Source of the DNA: Chloroflexota bacterium
GTDB taxonomy: Bacteria; Chloroflexota; Anaerolineae; UBA3071
Assembly: GCA_014383605.1 (NCBI GenBank)
Contig: JACNHM010000638.1
Coordinates: 1 to 7,974, forward strand
Reading direction: 5' to 3'
DNA length: 7,974 nt
Shown here: positions 1-6,353 of the stretch, in pieces
Position numbering within the stretch: the stretch's first letter is position 1
Layout of the letters: each line of letters opens with the position of its first letter
Position numbers and translations under genes: made by a program
The notes under the pieces: model-generated
Database searches by the model: none
What the model saw: the letters and a program-made list of their open reading frames with translations, nothing else
Told to the model about the DNA's origin: nothing

Positions 1-802
1 ATGCACATCGGATAGGTCGATTTCGATAAGCACCTCCTCTCGCAGATCGGGATCCCCTGTCCGCAGGGCGTCGTAGTAGGCCCGTCTCCTGGACAGCGTT
101 TGGCCCTTGATCTCGGCTCGCTGGGTCAGGATGGATGCTCCTTGACCATTGTGCACCTGCTCCGGCGTGAGCATCGCCAAGCGGGTATGCGGGTGCACGT
201 TGTTGTACCAGGGGAAGAAGTCGCTGAAGTAGCGCACCGCTTCGCTCTCCCCAAGGAAATACCCCGGATAAACCGGATGGGTCTTGACGGTGGCAAACAG
301 AGACTCCGTCTCGGCATTGTCGTTAGGCGTGCGAGGCCGGGCAAAGAGCCGCTCAATCCCCAACTTCTGGAAGTACTGACCGGTGCTGATAGAGCGCATC
401 TGGGCACCGCGGTCGCTGAGCGACTTGGGCCACTCCTCTACAGGCAGGTCCAGCAAGCCGGCCTCGATGAGCCCTTGGTCCCACAGTCTCTGCACCTCCT
501 CGCTGCGCAGCCCACGGCTGATCAGCCAGGCTATCACCTTGCGGCTGAAGTGATCCAGCAGCGCGTACAGGTACAGGAACACGTATGGCTCAGCCGTGCG
601 CAGGTAGGTGATGTCCCAGTCCCACAGTTGATTGGGCCCGGTGACGAAGCTGGTGTCCGGTGCAGTTGCGGTACCGGACCGGCGAGCCCGTCGCCCACGG
701 GGACCATGGCAGTTCATGGCCACCTGACGCCGCCAGATGGTGACGTGAGAGACGTAGATACTCGTGGGGCCATCCAGCAAGGACATCGCAAGCTCCCGAC
801 AA

Positions 803-822
803 CCTGCCTGTCGGCAGACAGG
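803..822. repeat. 20-bp imperfect palindrome inserted in transposase orfB (copy 1)
   Basis: The plus strand reads CCTGCCTGTCGGCAGACAGG. It can fold as CCTG, mismatch, CTG, a 4-base loop, CAG, mismatch, CAGG. Removing exactly these 20 bases restores the orfB frame (ATG AGT TGT CGG, encoding M S C R), which identifies it as an insertion rather than native sequence. No clear flanking target duplication is visible. Confidence 0.85.
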
Positions 823-1056
823 CTCATGTCGGCGTGCTGTGGGGAACGGATGATCGCCTCTACCGCCTTGCCCTCGTCTGGCAGCAGCGCGTTGTATGGC
901 CGTGGGTGGGGTGTAGCGGCCCTTTCCCTGACCGGCTGTTGCCAGCGCTGGAGGGTACGCGGCGAGAGGCTCAGGACCTCGCAGGCCCGTTTCTGGGTCA
1001 GGCCTTGGCTCATGGCTTCAGCCACCAAGTCCAGAATCACTTGTCGTTCCTCCGGG

Positions 1057-1106
1057 GAGAGCCGCTGCCCTGGTGTCGGGCTCTCGACGCCGCACGTTCG
1101 TTTTTT
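1057..1106 (-). promoter_or_regulatory. Programmed -1 ribosomal frameshift signal of the IS
   Basis: On the minus strand the heptamer A AAA AAC (1100-1106) sits in the orfA reading phase (GAA AAA AAC), the standard X XXY YYZ arrangement. Slipping back one base enters the orfB frame at CGA ACG TGC. About 14 bases downstream is a perfect 7-bp stem, GAGAGCC (1079-1085) paired with GGCTCTC (1057-1063), which could act as the stimulatory hairpin. The spacing is longer than the usual 5-9 bases, so the hairpin's role is less certain than the slip site's. The signal is intact although both reading frames are broken elsewhere. Confidence 0.75.
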
Positions 1107-1290
1107 TCGAGCAAGGTGTAAGCTACGCTCAGTTCGGCCAGGGCCTGAGTCTTCTCGGCCAGCTCGGCCTCCAGTTGAAGCACCCGCTCCGGGGTGACCA
1201 CGCTGGGCTGGCGACGCTTGCGACCGTCGGCCTTCAGACCGGCGATGGCCGCTGACTCCACGACCTGTTCGATGCGGCGTAGCTGGGGGA

Positions 1291-1310
1291 CCTGTCTGCC
1301 AACAGGCAGG
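1291..1310. repeat. 20-bp imperfect palindrome inserted in transposase orfA (copy 2, opposite orientation)
   Basis: The minus strand reads CCTGCCTGTTGGCAGACAGG, differing from copy 1 at one central base. Its removal turns the broken junction into CAT CTC CCC CAG (H L P Q) and restores orfA. It therefore belongs to the same class of short inserted element as copy 1. Confidence 0.85.
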
Positions 1311-1461
1311 GATGGACACCGTAGCGGCGGAGAATCTCGCCGAGGGGCGCTTCTGAGCCGCGGGTCTCCAGATAGAGTTCGAACTTCTTCTGGGCTGTCA
1401 GCCGTTTGGGACGTTGGTTCTCACTCATGGGTATCGCTCCTTGCACTGTGTTGGGAACCCT

Positions 1462-1491
1462 ATTGTACCACAGCAGCCGTTCGTGTGCCAG
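1462..1491 (-). promoter_or_regulatory. Candidate promoter for the IS transposase
   Basis: On the minus strand TACAAT (1462-1467) is preceded by TG one base away, giving an extended -10. CTGGCA (1486-1491) lies 18 bases further upstream as a 4/6 match to the -35 consensus. The -10 is 33 bases before the orfA ATG, leaving room for the ribosome site at 1437-1442. The -10 would lie at the IS tip and the -35 in flanking DNA, so this may be a hybrid promoter made by the insertion. Confidence 0.4.
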
Positions 1492-1610
1492 TGGATGTGT
1501 GGGCAGCACTCCCGGAGGCTACACCACACATCCGCAGTGACGGTCTGCGATCATCCGCTGGGGCTCCTTTTTGTCCCTCAAACGGCGACACCTTTCTGCT
1601 TAACAAAGCG
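1474..1610. other. Unassigned DNA between the IS end and the truncated oxidoreductase
   Basis: About 137 bases that I cannot assign to the IS or to the downstream gene. The reading frame of the oxidoreductase stays open through it, but the encoded residues show no Rossmann motif and no family resemblance. No frame here contains the missing GxGxxG loop. Its one clear structure is the inverted repeat at 1493-1533. It may be the scar of a deletion next to the IS, or a remnant of another element. Confidence 0.5.
1493..1533. repeat. Perfect 10-bp inverted repeat with 21-base loop
   Basis: GGATGTGTGG (1493-1502) pairs perfectly with CCACACATCC (1524-1533). Inside the loop, AGC plus CTC can pair with GAG plus GCT with one bulged A, extending the hairpin to about 16 base pairs. 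No T-run follows on either strand, so it is not a classical terminator. It could be an operator, an RNA structure, or the ends of a small degraded element. Confidence 0.5.
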
Positions 1611-2621
1611 GGCTATCGCCGGCGAGAGGATGCCCGCATCGTCGCTGTGTGCGACAGCAAGCGGAGCCGTGCGCACGAGAAAGCCAAAGCCTGGGGCGTG
1701 GAGAAAGTGTACACCGACTACCGGCGGCTCCTGGCCGATCCCGAGATTGACCTGGTGGAGCTTCTGGTGCCCCATCATCTGCACGCCGAGATGACCATCG
1801 CCGCCTGCCAGGCCGGTAAAAACGTCTCGGTGCAGAAGCCCATGGCCCTCACTGTGGCCGAGGCCGATCAGATGATCGCCGCCGCCCAGCGGGCCGGCGT
1901 CGTGCTGCGGGTGTACGAGAACTTCGTCTTCTACCCGCCCAACGTGCGGGCCAAAGAGATGATCGAGGCGGGGGAGATCGGCGAGCCGCAGATGATCCGG
2001 TTGCACGTCAACACGGGCACTCAGGATACGGCCTGGAAAGTGCCGCTCAGCGCCTGGCTGTGGCGCTTCGACGAGAGCCGCTGCGGCGGCGGCCCCCTCG
2101 TCTTCGACCACGGCTATCATCTCTTCTCCCTGGCCCGCTACCTGATGGGCGAGGTGCAGCGGGTACACGCCTGGATTGACCGCAGCCCGGTCGTGCCCAC
2201 CAAGGCCCTGGACGCTCCGGCCACCATCATGTTCCAGTTCAAAGCGCCGAGCCGCTACGGCGTATTCGACATCGCCCATACGCCCCGCATGCGCATAGAC
2301 TCGCTTTATTACGCCGACAACGACCGGGTAGAGGTCATCGGCGACAGGGGCATCCTGTTCATCAATCGCTGCACCGCACGAACAGTGGATCTGCCGGAGT
2401 TGATGCTGTTCCGCGACGGGAAGACCACAGCCATCCCCGTCCAACGGGTCGAATGGCACGATAGCTTCGTTGACTGCACCCAGCACCTGATGGACGTGTT
2501 GCGGGAGGGCGGACAGCCTGTGCTGGATGGGCCCACGGGCAAGGCGGTGCTCCAGTTCACGCTGGCCGCGGTCACCTCGGCGCGGGAGGGCAGGGAGGTG
2601 CGCCCTGACGAGGTGGGGTAA
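1611..2621 (+). pseudogene. Gfo/Idh/MocA-family oxidoreductase, 5'-truncated
   Basis: Members of this family oxidise or reduce sugars, inositols and their derivatives with NAD(P). Recognisable sequence starts at GYRRREDARIVAVCD and continues about 336 residues to TAA 2619-2621. Visible motifs are the acidic end of strand beta-2 (D15 counting from 1611), the catalytic lysine in VQKPMAL (K76; the usual EKP is QKP here), and the D-x-x-x-H pair in FDHGYH (D166, H170). Lysine and beta-2 Asp are 61 residues apart, exactly as in the intact paralogue at 5246-6292. That alignment shows about 22 N-terminal residues missing, including beta-1 and the GxGxxG loop. No credible start codon or ribosome site lies at the junction, so the gene is probably non-functional. 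A longer open frame reaches back into the IS, but it is not family-like. The stop is 21 bp before the MBL gene, suggesting one original transcript. The substrate is unknown. Confidence 0.8.
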
Positions 2622-2629
2622 GCCAAGAC

Positions 2630-2636
2630 AGGAGGT
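2630..2636 (+). promoter_or_regulatory. Strong ribosome binding site for the MBL gene
   Basis: AGGAGGT lies six bases before the ATG at 2643. This near-perfect Shine-Dalgarno sequence fixes the start and argues that the gene can be translated independently of the broken gene upstream. Confidence 0.8.
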
Positions 2637-2642
2637 AAAGCA

Positions 2643-3629
2643 ATGAGCAGGATAGAAAACTTCGGCGAAACTGAAAACGTGGCCGTCACCGTGCTGGTGG
2701 ACAACAGGGCCGATCTGATCGTCAAATCCACGGAGACGGTGATCCGCTACGACGAGGAGCCCTTGCTGGCAGAGCATGGCTTCGCGGCGCTGATTGATCT
2801 CGACAACGGCCAGCGAAGAATCCTGTGGGATGCTGGCATCACCGACATCGCCTTGTTGGAGAACGTGCGCCGCATGGAGATTGACCCCGCGACCATTGAC
2901 CTGATCGCGTTGAGCCACGGCCACGGCGACCACACGGCGGCCATGACGGCCATCATCCGGGCCATGGGCAGGCGTCCGCAGGGCCGCAAGTGGGAGAAGG
3001 ACGCCACCATGGACGAGATCCTCGACTGGGTGAAAGGTCGCCCGGTGCCGCTGGTGGCCCATCCCGCTGCCTTCCGGGAGCGCTGGGGAAGCGACGATGA
3101 GGGGGCGAAGTATGGGCCGTACGTGGTGGCTTCGCGCCGGGAGTGGGAGGCAGCGGGCGCCGACGTCATCCTCTCCGAGGGACCGTATCACCTGGGGCCG
3201 GGCTGCTGGACCACGGGGACGGTGCCCCGGCTGAGTTTCGAGAAGGCGGGGCGGTCTGCCAACAGGCTTTACCGGGAGGACCACACGTTCAGGCGCGACG
3301 ACCTGGAGGATGACCAGGCCATCGTGATCAACGTCAAGGACAAAGGATTGGTCATCGTTGCTGGCTGCGCGCATTCGGGGATCGTCAACACCGTCAACTA
3401 CGCCCGGCAGATCAGCGGCGTGGATCGAGTGTGGGCTATCCTTGGTGGCTTCCACCTCGCTCCTGCCGACGACGCAGAGATCCAGCGCACGATTGACGAG
3501 ATCAAGGCGATGGAGCCGGCGATGGTCGTTCCCACCCATTGCACCGGCTTCCCGGCCATCAGCCAGTTCGCCCGCCAGATGCCCGACGAGTTCGTGCTGG
3601 GCGTCGTGGGCACGAAGTATCTGTTCTGA
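2643..3629 (+). CDS. Metallo-beta-lactamase-fold hydrolase, COG1237 type
   Basis: A 328-residue cytoplasmic protein with no signal peptide. Metal-binding motifs appear in order: SHGHGDH (residues 91-97), GCAHSG with H244, GGFHL with H271, and THCTG with H299, plus DDQA (223-226). This pattern, with two extra histidines late in the chain, matches the MBL branch often annotated as 7,8-dihydropterin-6-methyl-4-(beta-D-ribofuranosyl)-aminobenzene-5'-phosphate synthase, after an archaeal member. That name is probably not its function here. Setting between a dehydrogenase and a sugar kinase suggests hydrolysis of a sugar lactone or phosphoester; UlaG is a known MBL-fold lactonase in sugar catabolism, but this is analogy only. 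Residues 204-208 (RSANR) are encoded by a 13-bp match to the palindrome that broke the transposase. All metal ligands are present, so it should be active. Confidence 0.85.
   Translation: MSRIENFGETENVAVTVLVDNRADLIVKSTETVIRYDEEPLLAEHGFAALIDLDNGQRRILWDAGITDIALLENVRRMEIDPATIDLIALSHGHGDHTAAMTAIIRAMGRRPQGRKWEKDATMDEILDWVKGRPVPLVAHPAAFRERWGSDDEGAKYGPYVVASRREWEAAGADVILSEGPYHLGPGCWTTGTVPRLSFEKAGRSANRLYREDHTFRRDDLEDDQAIVINVKDKGLVIVAGCAHSGIVNTVNYARQISGVDRVWAILGGFHLAPADDAEIQRTIDEIKAMEPAMVVPTHCTGFPAISQFARQMPDEFVLGVVGTKYLF
3255..3267 (+). repeat. Partial, in-frame match to the 20-bp palindrome
   Basis: TCTGCCAACAGGC is identical to 13 contiguous bases of copy 2 (plus-strand reading of 1291-1310), but the flanks differ. 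It encodes part of a variable stretch between FEK and LYRED in the MBL protein. It may be a decayed third insertion or a chance match. Confidence 0.3.
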
Positions 3630-3646
3630 AGACAGAAGCACTGATC

Positions 3647-3670
3647 CCGTCGGGTCTCCTGGCCCGACGG
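3647..3670 (+). other. Intergenic hairpin between the MBL and kinase genes
   Basis: CCGTCGGG (3647-3654) pairs perfectly with CCCGACGG (3663-3670) around an 8-base loop. It lies within the 67-bp gap, the longest in the cluster. No U-tract follows, so a full intrinsic terminator is unlikely. It could stabilise or process the mRNA, or tune expression of the kinase relative to the upstream genes. Confidence 0.5.
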
Positions 3671-3683
3671 CTGGCTGGTCAAC

Positions 3684-3688
3684 AGGAG
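3684..3688 (+). promoter_or_regulatory. Ribosome binding site that fixes the kinase start
   Basis: AGGAG lies eight bases before the ATG at 3697. The frame is open further upstream into the MBL gene, but the FGGY fold begins at MNKTYLMGVDLG, so this ATG is the start. Confidence 0.75.
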
Positions 3689-3696
3689 TCTCAACC

Positions 3697-5241
3697 ATGA
3701 ACAAGACGTATCTGATGGGCGTTGATCTGGGCACCAGCGCGACCAAGACCGCGCTGTACCGCCCCGATGGGGGGTTAGTGGCGGAGGCCAGCGCCGAGGT
3801 GCCGCTGTACCATCCCCAGCCGGGCGTCGTGGAGCAGGAGAACGACGACTTCTACCGCTCCGCGGCGCAGACGGTGCGGCAGTGCCTCCACGAGAGCGGC
3901 GTTGATCCACGGGATGTGGCGGCCATTGCCTTCGACAGCCAGATGGCCGGTATCGGGTCGGTGGATGAGGAATTCAAGCCGGCCACCCGGTTTGACTCCT
4001 GGCTGGACATGCGCTGCCAGCCCTACATCGAGCAACTGGCGCGAGAGCACGGCGACCGCATCACCCGCCTGACCGGCTGCCCGCCGACGTGCGACCACGG
4101 CCCCAAGATCATGTGGTGGAAAGAGGAGCGGCCCGAGGAGTATGCGCGGGTGGCCAAGTTCCTGACGCCGGCCGCCTACGTGGCCGGAACGATGGCCGGG
4201 CTGCGCGGCGAGGACGCCTTCATGGACTACACGTTCATCATCTTCTCCACCCTGGCCGACATCCAGGCAGCCACCTGGTCGCCAGAGCTGTGCAGCCTGC
4301 TGGGCGTTGACGAGCAGAAGCTGCCCCGCATTGTCCAGCCGTGGGAGGTGATCGGCGAGGTGACGCCGCAGGCGGCGCAGGATTTCGGCCTGGCCGTGGG
4401 CACGCCCATCGCCGCCGGGGCGGGCGATCAGGCTGCGGGAGCGTTGGGAGCGGGCATTGTGCGTCCGGGGATGTTGTTGGACAGCGCCGGCACGGCCTCG
4501 GTGCTGGCAGGGTGTACGGATCGCTACGCGGCCGATGAGAAGAACCACGCTCTGCTGATGATGCGGTCGGTGATCCCCGGGCTGTGGCTTCCTCTGGCCT
4601 ACATCGCCGGCGGTGGGCTGGCCCTGCGCTGGTTCCGGGACGAGTTCTTCACCGCCGGACAGGAGCTGCCTGCGGACGCCAACATCTACGACCGCATGAC
4701 GGAACGAGCGGCCCGTATTCCGCCTGGCGCGGAGGGCTTGTTCTTCTCGCCCCATCTGGGCGGCCGCGTCTGCCCGGCGGATCCCGCCATGCGCGGCGCG
4801 TGGGTTGGTTTCTCCTGGGGGCACACGCGGGATCATTTCTTCCGCGCCATCCTGGAAAGCGTGGCCTTCGAGTACGCCTACTACCTGGGGATTCTGCGGG
4901 AGCTGGTGCCCGATCTCAGCCTCATCGAGGCGCGGGTGATCGGCGGCGGTGCCCGCAGCCAGGCGTGGTGCCAGATCAAAGCCGACGTCTTGGGCGTGCC
5001 CTACCAGCGGCTGCAACGTTCCGAGTTCGCCACCTGGGGCAGCGCGCTGATCGCCGGCTACGCCGTGGGCCTGTTCGACGATCTGGCGGAGACGGCGGCG
5101 GCAACGACGAAACCGCAGGGAAAGCCCATCCCGCCTCGGGCTGAGGTTCACGAGGTGTACCAGCCACTGGCCGAAAGGTACATCGGCTGGCAGGACACGC
5201 TCAGCGGGGCGTTCGGCGCGCTGGGCAGTCAGAAGGAGTGA
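3697..5241 (+). CDS. FGGY-family carbohydrate kinase, xylulokinase-like
   Basis: A 514-residue kinase, the usual FGGY length, transferring phosphate from ATP to a sugar, sugar acid or polyol in the cytoplasm. Motifs in order: phosphate-1 loop GVDLGTSATK (8-17); substrate-side DSQMAG (80-85) and SWLDMRC (101-107); the catalytic Asp in GAGDQAAGALG (D244); phosphate-2 GTAS (265-268); and the adenosine motif GGGARSQAWCQIKADVLG (416-433), followed by EFATWGSALIAG. This resembles XylB more than glycerol kinase, but the XylB substrate loop QMHG is QMAG here, so D-xylulose is not assured. The start is set by the ribosome site at 3684-3688. The stop is only 4 bp before the next gene, so the two are probably co-translated. 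It presumably phosphorylates the product of the dehydrogenase and hydrolase steps. No truncation or frameshift is seen. Confidence 0.88.
   Translation: MNKTYLMGVDLGTSATKTALYRPDGGLVAEASAEVPLYHPQPGVVEQENDDFYRSAAQTVRQCLHESGVDPRDVAAIAFDSQMAGIGSVDEEFKPATRFDSWLDMRCQPYIEQLAREHGDRITRLTGCPPTCDHGPKIMWWKEERPEEYARVAKFLTPAAYVAGTMAGLRGEDAFMDYTFIIFSTLADIQAATWSPELCSLLGVDEQKLPRIVQPWEVIGEVTPQAAQDFGLAVGTPIAAGAGDQAAGALGAGIVRPGMLLDSAGTASVLAGCTDRYAADEKNHALLMMRSVIPGLWLPLAYIAGGGLALRWFRDEFFTAGQELPADANIYDRMTERAARIPPGAEGLFFSPHLGGRVCPADPAMRGAWVGFSWGHTRDHFFRAILESVAFEYAYYLGILRELVPDLSLIEARVIGGGARSQAWCQIKADVLGVPYQRLQRSEFATWGSALIAGYAVGLFDDLAETAAATTKPQGKPIPPRAEVHEVYQPLAERYIGWQDTLSGAFGALGSQKE
5233..5238 (+). promoter_or_regulatory. 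Ribosome binding site inside the kinase 3' end
   Basis: AAGGAG is formed by the last codons of the kinase and lies seven bases before the ATG at 5246, indicating coupled translation of the kinase and the following oxidoreductase. Confidence 0.7.
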
Positions 5242-5245
5242 GATC

Positions 5246-6292
5246 ATGTCTGGTGCAGTACGAGTCTGTCTGGTGGGCGCGGGTCGGGCGGGCAAAGTCC
5301 ACGCCCGTTCTCTGGTCAAGCACGTCACGGCGGGCGCACTGGTGGGCATTGTGGATCCCGTGCCGGACGTGCTGAACAGCACGGCGGAGCAGTTCGGCGT
5401 GGAGGCCCGTTTTGCGTCGCTGGAAGCGGCGCTGGCGTGGGGCCAGTTCGATGCCGTGGCCATCACCACGCCCACGTTCACCCACAAGTCCCTGGCCGTC
5501 ACGGCGGCCGAAGCGGGCAAGCACGTCTTCCTGGAAAAGCCGATGGCCCTCACCCTCGGCGAGTGCGACGAGATCATCGCCGCGGCGGAGCGCAGCGGCG
5601 TCTTCCTGCAGATTGGTTTCATGCGCCGCTTCGCGCCGGAGTTCGTGGCCGCCTTCGAGCGCATCCAGGCGGGCGAGATCGGCCAGCCCATGCTCATCAA
5701 GTCGCTGTCGCACGGGCCGGGCCTGCCGCCGCCCTGGGCGCGGGACATGGCCCAATCGAACGGCATGCTGGCCGAAGTCAACAGCCACGACTGGGATTGC
5801 GTGCGCTGGCTGATGAGCTCCAACCCCGAGCGGGTCTACGCCGAGGTGGCCAATTTCAAAGGGGCGGCCCTGGGCGTGGACGCGCCCGATTTTTACGACA
5901 ACGCGGTGGTCAGCATCCGCTTCGAGAGCGGCGCTCTAGGCTGCATCACCGGCGTGTGCCCGTGCGAGTACGGCTACGACGCGCGGGTGGAGATCGTGGG
6001 CGAACGGGGCATCATGCAGATCGGTGAGCTGCAGGGGCAGGCGGTGGTGGTGTGCACCGACCGCGATCACGGTCTGGTCACGCCCATCCACCGCACCTGG
6101 GGGCAGCGCTTCGAGTGGGGCTACATCGGCGAGATGGAGCATTTCGTCCACTGCATTCAGACGGACACGCCGCCGGCAGTGGACGGCAGCGACGGGCGCT
6201 GGGCTGTCGCCGGCGCCCTGGCCAGCACCGTGTCCTTCTTCGAGGAGCGACCGGTCTATCTCAGCGAAGTGCTGGACGAGGCCTGGCGTTGA
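5246..6292 (+). CDS. Gfo/Idh/MocA-family oxidoreductase, inositol-dehydrogenase-like
   Basis: An intact 348-residue NAD(P)-dependent dehydrogenase. The glycine-rich loop VGAGRAG (10-16) and the acidic residue ending beta-2 (D37, GIVDP) point to NAD rather than NADP. EKPMALT carries the catalytic lysine (K98). IGFMRRFAPEF (123-133) is reminiscent of the inositol 2-dehydrogenase group. In the usual D-x-x-x-H catalytic pair, the Asp is replaced by Glu (E177) with H181 kept (LAEVNSHDWD). Substrates in this group include myo- and scyllo-inositol and various sugars, so a precise name is not justified. It is the last gene of the cluster and starts 4 bp after the kinase with an overlapping ribosome site. 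It is only distantly like the truncated paralogue at 1611-2621, so the two probably acted on different intermediates rather than being a recent duplication. Confidence 0.87.
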   Translation: MSGAVRVCLVGAGRAGKVHARSLVKHVTAGALVGIVDPVPDVLNSTAEQFGVEARFASLEAALAWGQFDAVAITTPTFTHKSLAVTAAEAGKHVFLEKPMALTLGECDEIIAAAERSGVFLQIGFMRRFAPEFVAAFERIQAGEIGQPMLIKSLSHGPGLPPPWARDMAQSNGMLAEVNSHDWDCVRWLMSSNPERVYAEVANFKGAALGVDAPDFYDNAVVSIRFESGALGCITGVCPCEYGYDARVEIVGERGIMQIGELQGQAVVVCTDRDHGLVTPIHRTWGQRFEWGYIGEMEHFVHCIQTDTPPAVDGSDGRWAVAGALASTVSFFEERPVYLSEVLDEAWR

Positions 6293-6353
6293 GGCCCCGC
6301 CGGTCGAGAAGGCGCATCTGATCTGGCTGGGGTGATGGCGTGCTGGGCAGGCC
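6293..6353. other. Convergent intergenic gap, no clear terminator
   Basis: Sixty-one GC-rich bases separate the oxidoreductase stop and the comEC stop. I see no hairpin followed by a T-run on either strand, so any termination here may be Rho-dependent or lie within the neighbouring coding ends. Confidence 0.4.

Larger units (their letters stand above)
1..1106 (-). pseudogene. IS3-like transposase orfB (DDE integrase core), frameshifted, 3' end cut by window edge
   Basis: This is the catalytic half of the transposase, which would cut and join the IS ends. It is entered from orfA by a -1 frameshift at 1100-1106. The first roughly 90 residues contain a helix-turn-helix-like segment (GLTQKRACEVLSLSPRTLQ). 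The frame then breaks at the 20-bp insertion 803-822. Beyond it the other frame runs openly to base 1 with the full rve core: catalytic Asp in WDWDITYL (near 615-640), second Asp in LSDRGAQ (near 400-420), and Glu in NDNAETES. Exactly 35 residues separate the second Asp from the Glu. Removing the 20 bp joins ADMS to CRELAMSLLDG and restores a continuous protein of at least 360 codons in this frame. No stop codon is reached inside the window. Identification as a transposase is near certain. Confidence 0.9.
1037..1428 (-). pseudogene. IS3-like transposase orfA (DNA-binding, leucine-zipper half), frameshifted
   Basis: OrfA of IS3-family elements binds the IS ends and supplies the N-terminal part of the OrfAB fusion. 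The start is the ATG at 1426-1428, with an AAGGAG ribosome site 8 bases upstream (1437-1442). The first 34 or so residues (MSENQRPKRLTAQKKFELYL onward) read well up to RRYGVH, where a 20-bp palindrome (1291-1310) shifts the frame. Deleting it gives YGVHLPQLRRIEQVVESAAI and a 123-residue protein ending at TGA 1037-1039. The second half (VLQLEAELAEKTQALAELSV) has regularly spaced leucines typical of the OrfA coiled coil. The -1 slippery site lies near its 3' end. As it stands, the frame ends soon after the insertion with unrelated residues. Confidence 0.85.
1..1473 (-). mobile_element. IS3-like insertion sequence, inactivated, far end outside window
   Basis: The stretch carries an IS3-type layout read on the minus strand: a short orfA, a -1 frameshift signal, and a long orfB with a DDE integrase core. 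The start-proximal end is placed near 1470-1473 because the minus strand there reads TGTGGTACAATAGGG, beginning with TG as IS3-family tips do, just upstream of the orfA promoter and start. The exact tip and the target duplication cannot be fixed because the partner end lies before base 1. Each transposase frame is broken once by a 20-bp palindromic insertion, so the copy should be non-autonomous. The subgroup within IS3 was not determined. The family call is firm; the boundary is approximate. Confidence 0.85.

Noticed and set aside
100..1197. 365-codon plus-strand open frame through the IS
   Set aside because: It is antisense to the transposase, whose DDE motifs are clear on the minus strand.
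1194..1610. Upstream extension of the first dehydrogenase's open frame into the IS
   Set aside because: The frame is open by chance. The residues have no Rossmann motif and part of it is antisense to orfA.
1578..3746. 722-codon open frame on the minus strand opposite the first dehydrogenase and MBL genes
   Set aside because: It is a shadow of GC-biased codon use in the plus-strand genes. The translation has no recognisable domain and it overlaps two well-supported genes.
3775..5823. 682-codon open frame on the minus strand opposite the kinase and second dehydrogenase
   Set aside because: Same cause: low-complexity residues typical of an antisense frame, no motif, and full overlap with the FGGY kinase and Gfo/Idh gene.
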